64,000 bases of DNA from an uncultured Jannaschia sp. (lineage in GTDB: Bacteria > Pseudomonadota > Alphaproteobacteria > Rhodobacterales > Rhodobacteraceae). Made by a program: the position numbers and the translations under genes. The stretch is from NCBI RefSeq assembly GCF_947494025.1, contig NZ_CANLTQ010000002.1, forward strand, positions 496,001 to 560,000, written 5' to 3'. Shown here in pieces: positions 58,055 through 64,000 of this stretch. Numbering within the stretch: position 1 is the first letter of the stretch; the number at the start of each line of letters is the position of its first letter. The notes under the pieces are model-generated. The model worked only from the letters and a program-made list of their open reading frames with translations, made no database searches and was not told the DNA's origin.

Positions 58055-59008
58055 TTACTCGAGGAGGCCCTGTTCGCGGTAGTAGCGTTCCGCGCCGGGA
58101 TGGAGCGGGATCGGCATGCCGTCCAGCGCCGTGTCGGCGGAGATCTGCGAGGCCGTCTGATGCGAGGCGGCGAGGGTGTCGAGGTTCTCGAAGAGCAGCT
58201 TCGTCATCTGGTAGGCCGTCTCGTCGGACACGCCGGCATGGGTGATGAGGAAGTTCGGAATCGACACCGTGGCCACATCCGCCTCCTGCCCGTCATAGGT
58301 GCCGGCCGGAATCGTCGCCGCCTGATAGGGCGCGCCGAGGCTTTCGGCCACGTCGGCGGGGATCTCGACCACGGTGATCGGCACGGAGGAGGAAAGGTCG
58401 CGGATCGACGCCACGCCGAGGCCCGCCGATTGCAGCGTCGCGTCGAGCTGACGGTTCTTCATCAGCTCCACCGATTCGGCGAAGGGCAGGTATTCGACCT
58501 TGCCCAGATCCTCGTAGGACATCCCCGCCGCCTCGAGGATGGCGCGGGCGTTGAGCTCGGTGCCCGAGGCAGGCGCGCCTACGGAAACGCCCATGCCGGC
58601 GAGGTCGGCGAGCGTCGCGGCGCCGCTCTCCTCCAGCGCGACGAGTTGGATGTAGTTCGAGTAGATGCCGGCGATCCCGCGCAGCTGGTCGAGCTTCTCG
58701 GGGAAGCCCGCATCCGCGTCGCCCTCCCAGGCGAGCGCCACGCTGTCGCCGAGCGAGAAGGCGATCTCGCCCCGGCCCTGCTGCAACAGGTTCAGGTTCT
58801 CGACGGAGGCCTTGGTGGACTGCACCTGCGTGCGCGCGCCCTCGATCCCGTTGCCGTAGATGTCCGACAGGCCGACGCCCATCGGGTAGTACACGCCCGA
58901 GGTGCCGCCCGTCAGGACGTTGATGAACTCCTGCGCGGACGCCGCTAGCGGCGCGGCGACGGCCGATGCGATGACGGTGCCGCGCAGCGCGGCTTTCAGA
59001 ATACCCAT
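58055..59008 (-). CDS. TAXI-family TRAP solute-binding protein
   Basis: 317 residues from ATG 59008 (GGAGG upstream). Signal peptide about 1-24 (cut after ASA). TAXI (TRAP-associated extracytoplasmic immunogenic) family: INVLTGGTSGVYYPMGVGLSDIYG, QSTKASVENLNLLQQGRGEIAF, then VGAPASGTELNARAIL. Binds the substrate in the periplasm and delivers it to the 4TM-12TM permease. Confidence 0.95.
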   Translation of the reverse strand: MGILKAALRGTVIASAVAAPLAASAQEFINVLTGGTSGVYYPMGVGLSDIYGNGIEGARTQVQSTKASVENLNLLQQGRGEIAFSLGDSVALAWEGDADAGFPEKLDQLRGIAGIYSNYIQLVALEESGAATLADLAGMGVSVGAPASGTELNARAILEAAGMSYEDLGKVEYLPFAESVELMKNRQLDATLQSAGLGVASIRDLSSSVPITVVEIPADVAESLGAPYQAATIPAGTYDGQEADVATVSIPNFLITHAGVSDETAYQMTKLLFENLDTLAASHQTASQISADTALDGMPIPLHPGAERYYREQGLLE

Positions 59009-59203
59009 GATGTCCTCCCTGTTGCGCGCCCGCCGGGTCCGACCCGATCCGGGGCGCGCGGATCTATTGCGCACATAGTCTCCGCAGATGTTCCGCGTCC
59101 GCAAGGGGTATCTCGCGTCAGCCCCGCAAAGCGTCCGCACAAGCCGGAGCGCGTCGTGGATCGCGACATGGAAGTTCCGTCGAACACGTTGCTATCGATT
59201 CGG

Positions 59204-59229
59204 AAAACCCGCCAGGTTCCGCCCGGAAC
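59204..59229 (-). terminator. Possible terminator downstream of dppF
   Basis: The minus strand has GTTCC GGGC GGAAC (59229-59216), then CTGGCGGGTTTTCC with four T (59207-59204). The stem is 5 bp, so strength is doubtful. Position about 30 bp after the dppF stop is right. Confidence 0.35.
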
Positions 59230-59260
59230 GCGCCGGCAAGCGACGCGATCCCGCGCGGCG

Positions 59261-60217
59261 TCAGTTCTCCGGAAAGAAGCAGGCCGCGGGGTGGTCGCTG
59301 TTGTCGAGCTCCGGGCGGACCTGGCGGCACTTGTCCTGCGTCTTCCAGCAGCGCGGCGCGAACGGGCAGCCATCCGGGATGGCGAGCGGCGACGGCAGCT
59401 CCCCCTTCAGCTGAATGCGGTCCTTCTGCCCCCGGGGATCGGCCTTGGGCGTCGCCGAAAGGAGCGCCTTGGCGTAGGGATGTTTCGGCGCGCCGAACAC
59501 CGCGTCCTTCGAGCCCTTCTCCACCGCGCGGCCGAGATACATGACGATCACGTCATCGGCGACGTGGCGGACGACGCTGAGGTCGTGGCTGATGAAGAGG
59601 TAGGCGAGGTCGAGCCGTTCCTGCAGATCGACGAGGAGGTTCAGGATCGCCGACTGGATCGACAGGTCGAGCGCGGAGACCGGCTCGTCCAGCACCAGAA
59701 CCTTCGGGTCGAGCATCAGCGCGCGGGCCACCGCGATCCGCTGGCGCTGGCCACCGGAGAACATGTGCGGATAGCGGTCGAAATGCTCGGGGCGCAGTCC
59801 GACAAGCCGCAGCATCTCGCGCGCCTTCTCCTCGCGTTCCGCCTTCGACATTTCCCGCCGGTTGATGACCAGCGGCTCCATCAGGATCTGGCCCACCCGT
59901 TGTCGCGGGTTGAGCGAGCCGTAGGGGTCCTGGAAGACGATCTGCACGGACGCGCGCAGGGACGCCCAGTCCTCCGGACGCACCTCCTTGCCGTCGAGCG
60001 TCAAGCGACCCGCCGTCGGCTCCTCGATCATCGTGACGACGCGCGCGAGCGTCGATTTTCCGCAGCCGCTCTCGCCCACCACGGCAAGAGTCTTGCCGGC
60101 ATAGAGGTCGAAGTCGACGCCGCCGAGCGCGCGGAGCGTCCGGCTCTGCCGCAGGAAGCCGCCGCTGACGTCGTAATGGCGCTCCAGACCGCGCGCGGTC
60201 ATCACGGGGGCATTCAC
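59261..60217 (-). CDS. dppF: Peptide/nickel ABC transporter ATP-binding protein (DppF/OppF type)
   Basis: 318 residues. Walker A GESGCGKS (48-55), Q-loop FQDPYGSLNPRQRV, signature SGGQRQRIAVARAL, Walker B VLVLDEPVSALD, and the oligopeptide C-terminal extension with conserved Cys (CPFAPRCWKTQDKCRQ). Starts inside the dppD end (4-bp overlap). Last gene of the operon. Confidence 0.95.
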   Translation of the reverse strand: MNAPVMTARGLERHYDVSGGFLRQSRTLRALGGVDFDLYAGKTLAVVGESGCGKSTLARVVTMIEEPTAGRLTLDGKEVRPEDWASLRASVQIVFQDPYGSLNPRQRVGQILMEPLVINRREMSKAEREEKAREMLRLVGLRPEHFDRYPHMFSGGQRQRIAVARALMLDPKVLVLDEPVSALDLSIQSAILNLLVDLQERLDLAYLFISHDLSVVRHVADDVIVMYLGRAVEKGSKDAVFGAPKHPYAKALLSATPKADPRGQKDRIQLKGELPSPLAIPDGCPFAPRCWKTQDKCRQVRPELDNSDHPAACFFPEN

Positions 60218-61191
60218 GAGGCGATCCTCTCATCGGTGTTGAGCGGGTAAAAGCAGCGCGCGTAGCCAAGGTCGGGACCGAGGGGCGGCGGCGGTTCGGC
60301 CCGGCACTTGGCGTTGGCGAACTTGCAGCGCGGCGAGAACAGGCAGCCCTTGGGCCGGTCGAACTGCCCCGGCACGACGCCCGGGATGGTGGGCAGCCGA
60401 CGGTCCGTCGCCCGCTCGGGCAGCGCATCGAGGAGCGCGGCGGTGTAGGGATGGTGCGGGCTGTCGAAGAGCGGCAGGACGGGCTGCTCCTCGATCTTCT
60501 GGCCGGCATATTGCACGCTCACGCGCTCGGCCGTCTCCGCCACCACGCCCATGTCGTGCGTGATGAGGACGAGGCCCATGCCGGTGTCCTCGCGCAGACC
60601 CGCGAGCAGATCGAGGATCTGTGCCTGGATCGTCACGTCGAGCGCGGTCGTCGGCTCGTCCGCGATCAGGAGTTTCGGGCGGCAGGCGATGGCCATGGCG
60701 ATCATCACCCTCTGGTTCATGCCGCCCGAGAGCTGGTGCGGAAAGGCCGCGAGCCGGCGTTCGGGATCGGGGATGCCGACCTGCTCGAAGAGCTCTACGG
60801 CGCGGGCATGCCGCTCGCGGCGGCCGAGGCCAAGGTGGAAGCGCAGCGCCTCCTTGATCTGCCAGCCGACGGGAAAGCAGGGGTTGAGCGAGGACATCGG
60901 CTCCTGGAAGATCATGGCGAGGTCGTTGCCGACGATCCGGCGCCGCGCCCGCCCGCCGATCCGCAGGAGGTCGTGACCGTCGAAGGTCATCTCGTCGGCG
61001 GTCACCGTCGCCGTCCAGGGCAGCAGGCCCATCAGCGCAAGCATGGAGACCGATTTGCCGGAACCGCTTTCGCCCACGATGGCGAGGATCTCGCCGGCAT
61101 CGACGTCCTGATCGACGGAGTCGACGGCGCGGAACCGGCCCGAGGCGGTGGCGAAGTCCACATTGAGGTTGCGGATGCGGAGTAGCGACAT
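60214..61191 (-). CDS. dppD: Peptide/nickel ABC transporter ATP-binding protein (DppD/OppD type)
   Basis: 325 residues from ATG 61191. Walker A GESGSGKS (40-47), FQEPMSSLNPCF, signature LSGGMNQRVMIAMAIA, Walker B KLLIADEPTTALD, and the C-terminal Cys-containing RPKGCLFSPRCKFANAKCRAE. Pairs with DppF to energise the permease. 5 bp after dppC. Confidence 0.95.
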   Translation of the reverse strand: MSLLRIRNLNVDFATASGRFRAVDSVDQDVDAGEILAIVGESGSGKSVSMLALMGLLPWTATVTADEMTFDGHDLLRIGGRARRRIVGNDLAMIFQEPMSSLNPCFPVGWQIKEALRFHLGLGRRERHARAVELFEQVGIPDPERRLAAFPHQLSGGMNQRVMIAMAIACRPKLLIADEPTTALDVTIQAQILDLLAGLREDTGMGLVLITHDMGVVAETAERVSVQYAGQKIEEQPVLPLFDSPHHPYTAALLDALPERATDRRLPTIPGVVPGQFDRPKGCLFSPRCKFANAKCRAEPPPPLGPDLGYARCFYPLNTDERIAS

Positions 61192-61196
61192 GTCGG

Positions 61197-62102
61197 TCAG
61201 CTCCGTTTCAGCTTGGGGTCGAGCGCGTCGCGCAGACCGTCGCCCATGAGGTTGATGGCGAGCACGGTGACGAGGATGGCAAGGCCGGGGAAGGTCACGA
61301 CCCACCAGGCGCGCAGGATGAACTCCCGTGCCTCGGCGAGCATCGTGCCCCATTCGGGGGTCGGCGGCTGCGCCCCCATGCCGAGGAAGCCGAGCGCGGC
61401 GGCGTCGAGGATCGCCGTGGAGAAGGAGAGCGCCCCCTGCACGATGATCGGCGCAAGGCAGTTCGGCAGGACGGTCACGAACATCAGCCGGAAGTAGCCC
61501 GCCCCGACCACCCTGGCCGAGGTGACGTAGTCCTTCTGCCGCTCGGACATGACGCTGGCGCGGGTGAGGCGGACGTAATGCGGCTGCAGCACGATCGCGA
61601 TGGCGATCATGGCGTTCAGAAGCGACGGCCCCAGCACCGCCACGAGGACGAGCGCCAGCAGGAGCGACGGGAATGCCAGGATGATGTCCATGATCCGCAT
61701 GATGATCGCGTCCAGCCATTTCGGCGCGAACCCGGCCAGAAGGCCCATCAGGATGCCGCCGGTCGCCGCGATGGCAACGACGACGACGCCGACGAAGAAG
61801 GAGAACCGGGCCCCGACGATGAGCCGCGAGAGCAGGTCGCGTCCGAGCGGGTCGGTGCCGAGCAGAAAGCGCCACTCGCCCCCGTCCTGCCAGAAGGGCG
61901 GCTGCAGCGTCGCGCTTCGGAACTGCGCAGTCGGGTCGTGCGGCGCGATCCAGGGGCCGAAGAGCGCGAGAAAGGCGAACACGGCGAAGATCGACAGACC
62001 GATCACGGCGCCCCGGTTCTCGCGGAAGTAGAACCAGAACTCCCGCAGGCGGCCGGGGCGTTCCTCGACCATCGCGGCTTCGGCGGAGAGAGCCTCGTCC
62101 AT
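61197..62102 (-). CDS. dppC: Peptide ABC transporter permease (DppC/OppC type)
   Basis: 301 residues from ATG 62102. N-terminal cytoplasmic tail, then six membrane helices; the WIAPHDPTAQ loop, HFLLGTDPLGRDLLSRLI-like domain start, and the EAA loop EFILRAWWVVTFPGLAI are typical of DppC. Shares one base with the dppB stop. Confidence 0.95.
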   Translation of the reverse strand: MDEALSAEAAMVEERPGRLREFWFYFRENRGAVIGLSIFAVFAFLALFGPWIAPHDPTAQFRSATLQPPFWQDGGEWRFLLGTDPLGRDLLSRLIVGARFSFFVGVVVVAIAATGGILMGLLAGFAPKWLDAIIMRIMDIILAFPSLLLALVLVAVLGPSLLNAMIAIAIVLQPHYVRLTRASVMSERQKDYVTSARVVGAGYFRLMFVTVLPNCLAPIIVQGALSFSTAILDAAALGFLGMGAQPPTPEWGTMLAEAREFILRAWWVVTFPGLAILVTVLAINLMGDGLRDALDPKLKRS

Positions 62103-63109
62103 CAGCGTTTCCTGATCTTGGGGTTGATGACGCCGTAGAGCATGTCGACGGTCAGGTTCACGAGCATCACCATGACGGCGATGAGCAGCAGCCCGCCCTG
62201 CACGACCGGGTAATCCCGCCGGAAGATGGAATCGACCATCCACTTGCCGATGCCGGGCCAGGAAAAGATCGTCTCGGTCAGGATCGCGCCGGCGAGCAGC
62301 GTACCGACCGAAAGGCCGATCACGGTGATCACGGGGATGAGTGCGTTCCGGAGCGCGTGGATGCCGTTGATCCGGCCGGGAGCCAGACCCTTGGCGCGCG
62401 CGGTGCGGATGTAATCCTCACCCAGCACCTCCAGCATCGCCGACCGGGTCTGCCGCGCGATCACGGCGAGCGGGATCGTGCCAAGAACGATCGTCGGCAG
62501 GAGCAGGTGCCGCACCGCCGACAGGAACGCGCCGGACTGGCCCGAGGCGAGGCTGTCGATCAGCATGAAGCCGGTCGGGTCGGGAAAGAAGTAAATGAGG
62601 TCGATCCGACCGGAAACGGGTGTCCATTGCAGGATGCCGGAAAAGACGATGATGAGAAGCAGCGCCCACCAGAAGATCGGCATCGAATAGCCGACCAGCG
62701 CGGTCGACATCAGCGCCCGGTCGAAGAACTTGCCGCGGTTCACCGCCGCGATCACCCCCGCCGGCAGGCCGAGCAGGACGGCGAAGATCATCGCGCAGAT
62801 CGACAGCTCCAGCGTGGCGGGAAAGAGCGCGAAGAACTCGTCCCAGACCGGGCGCTTAGTGACGAAGGACTGGCCCAGATCGCCCTGCAGCACGCCGGTC
62901 AGGTAATCCCAGAACTGGACCCAGATCGGCTGGTCGAAACCGTATTGCGCCGAAAGCTCCGCGTAGCGTTCCTCGGATAGGCCGCGCTCGCCGGCCATGA
63001 CGACGATCGGGTCGCCAGGCAGCGCGCGGATAAAGCCGAAGGAGATAAGCGTGACGCCGATAAAGGTCGGCACGAAGGTCAGGATACGGGCGAGGACGTA
63101 ATTCAGCAT
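62102..63109 (-). CDS. dppB: Peptide ABC transporter permease (DppB/OppB type)
   Basis: 335 residues from ATG 63109. Six membrane helices; RALPGDPIVVMAG after TM1, the Arg-rich EAA loop EDYIRTARAKGL, and FSWPGIGKWMVDSI near the end. 322 bp separate it from the binding-protein gene; that space holds a terminator-like hairpin (63381-63420) and no ORF of note. Confidence 0.95.
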   Translation of the reverse strand: MLNYVLARILTFVPTFIGVTLISFGFIRALPGDPIVVMAGERGLSEERYAELSAQYGFDQPIWVQFWDYLTGVLQGDLGQSFVTKRPVWDEFFALFPATLELSICAMIFAVLLGLPAGVIAAVNRGKFFDRALMSTALVGYSMPIFWWALLLIIVFSGILQWTPVSGRIDLIYFFPDPTGFMLIDSLASGQSGAFLSAVRHLLLPTIVLGTIPLAVIARQTRSAMLEVLGEDYIRTARAKGLAPGRINGIHALRNALIPVITVIGLSVGTLLAGAILTETIFSWPGIGKWMVDSIFRRDYPVVQGGLLLIAVMVMLVNLTVDMLYGVINPKIRKR

Positions 63110-63380
63110 GTCAGCGTCGGGTCCTTCGGGTGATCGTCGAATGGCGTCCGGACCCCGCGTGGAAGGCACGGCCGGTCTTGCCCCGGCGCCGCCGCACACG
63201 AACCCGGGACGCGCCGGGCGAACGTCGCATTACGCAGGGGGAATTGACTCGCACACGCCTGCGCTGAACGCAAGACATGGGACCGGGCGTCGCCTGCGCC
63301 GTCGCGACGGGTTTCCGGCGCGGCCGGGCGGGCAGGCTCGGGATGTAGGGACATTCTTGCCGGCATGGGGAAAGCTCGCG

Positions 63381-63420
63381 AAAAGGGTCCGCCGGCGACG
63401 CGAACGGCGCCGCCGACGGA
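63381..63420 (-). terminator. Attenuator-type terminator between dppA and dppB
   Basis: The minus-strand arms 63420-63408 and 63400-63388 form a 13-bp stem with two G-U pairs and a 7-nt loop, then CCC and TTTT (63384-63381). It begins 12 bp after the dppA stop. Such a hairpin after the binding-protein gene usually lowers expression of the permease genes. Confidence 0.65.
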
Positions 63421-63431
63421 GATGTCGGACG

Positions 63432-64000
63432 TTATTCGGACAGGCCCACCTGGTTGAAGATGTGACCGCCGAGCGGGTGGACGACATAGCCTTCCACCTC
63501 GGGGCGCATCGTCATGAACACGACCGAATGCGCGATCGTGGCCCAGGGCGCCTGCTCCTTGAAGATGACCTGCGCCTCCTCGTAGAGCGCCGCGCGCTCC
63601 TCCTGCGAGGACAGGGTCTTGGCGTCCTGGATGAGCGTGTCGAAGGGCTCGTGGCACCAGTTGGCGCGGTTCGAGTTGCCGACCGCGTCGCAGCCCAGGA
63701 GCACGGCGAGGAAGTTGTCCGGGTCCCCGTTGTCGCCGGTCCAGCCCAGCAGCACCGCGCCGTCACGGTCCTCCGCCTTGGAGCGCTCGAGATACTCGCC
63801 CCATTCGTAGGACACGATCTCGACGTCGACGCCGATCTGCGAGAAATCCTCCTGGATCAGCTCGGCCATGCGACGGGCGTTCGGGTTGTAGGGCCGCTGC
63901 ACCGGCATCGCCCAGACCTTCATCGACAGGTCGGTGACGCCCTCCTCCTCGAGCATCGCGCGGGCGGCCTCGGGGTCGTAGGCATCATCCTCGACGGCGT
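63432..64000 (-). CDS. dppA: Peptide ABC transporter substrate-binding protein (partial, C-terminal part)
   Basis: The reading frame enters from the right edge and ends at 63432; about 189 codons are seen of a protein of about 520. The text (VWAMPVQRPYNPNARRMAELIQEDFSQIGVDVEIVSYEWGEYL ... DRDGAVLLGWTGDNGDPDNFLAVLLGCDA) is the SBP family 5 lobe typical of DppA, with DPDNFL and a lone Cys pair. Periplasmic dipeptide or oligopeptide binding is expected. Confidence 0.92.
   Translation of the reverse strand, partial: AVEDDAYDPEAARAMLEEEGVTDLSMKVWAMPVQRPYNPNARRMAELIQEDFSQIGVDVEIVSYEWGEYLERSKAEDRDGAVLLGWTGDNGDPDNFLAVLLGCDAVGNSNRANWCHEPFDTLIQDAKTLSSQEERAALYEEAQVIFKEQAPWATIAHSVVFMTMRPEVEGYVVHPLGGHIFNQVGLSE

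Overview
The window is GC-rich chromosomal DNA from an alphaproteobacterium, almost certainly of the order Rhodobacterales (Roseobacter/Rhodobacter group). The evidence is the gene neighbourhoods: pckA / chvI-chvG-hprK-rapZ-manX-ptsH, lepB-rnc-era-DUF1491-recO, rpoZ-rsh-DUF2062-pdxJ-acpS, etfBA next to hbd, a TAXI-type TRAP system, and several small alphaproteobacterial families. The tRNA-His also lacks G-1/C73, an alphaproteobacterial trait. Genus cannot be told from this sequence. I see no insertion sequence, prophage, integron, CRISPR array or rRNA gene. Most of the window is housekeeping chromosome, read mainly on the minus strand.

Layout. 1-4194: first half of the S10 ribosomal protein operon (rpsJ-rplC-rplD-rplW-rplB-rpsS-rplV-rpsC, minus strand; rpsC cut by the window edge), with a clear promoter. 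4921-6229: tuf with its own promoter and terminator, away from fusA. 6662-9008: parC, apparently leaderless. 9169-13230: plus-strand SH3 protein, SDR, HIG1 protein, cobalamin adenosyltransferase and etfBA. 13238-15086: DUF6473 gene and hbd. 15091-21595: the PTS/ChvGI/pckA carbon-regulation block. 22109-28257: TauE-like exporter, then recO-DUF1491-era-rnc-lepB and acpS-pdxJ-DUF2062. 28277-31440: rsh (ppGpp), rpoZ, folK. 31548-37191: NYN-domain gene, rnhA, DUF3429, ispH, fmt and three tandem deformylase-family genes. 37272-41399: MalY-like lyase, GH13 glucosidase, tRNA-His, GNAT, DUF6324, mmcB. 41462-41694: a probable structured small RNA with its own promoter and terminator. 41693-45308: hydrolase, DsbA-family isomerase, prs, THUMP methyltransferase. 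45452-54733: a form II CO-dehydrogenase-like molybdenum hydroxylase (coxMLS), its MoCo-maturation genes (MoeA-like, xdhC, coxE-like) and a large acidic OmpA-family protein placed between them. 54809-59008: D-lyxose isomerase-like protein and the TRAP-TAXI transporter. 59261-64000: a Dpp/Opp-type peptide ABC transporter, with the binding-protein gene cut by the window edge.

Two themes stand out. First, the window repeatedly shows one sigma-70 promoter architecture, TTGnnn - 17 bp - TAGAnn or a close variant, in front of tuf, rpsJ, rpoZ, tRNA-His, parC, def and the DUF6324 gene. In parC, def and the DUF6324 gene the start codon lies only 6-8 bases after the -10 element, so these mRNAs are probably leaderless. 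Second, the same architecture sits in front of 41497-41694, a non-coding stretch that folds into long-range stems and ends at a terminator hairpin; this is the best candidate here for something undescribed. The pckA/chvI intergenic region also holds a perfect TTAA-N7-TTAA (CtrA-type) site and two CceR-like operators 22 bp apart.
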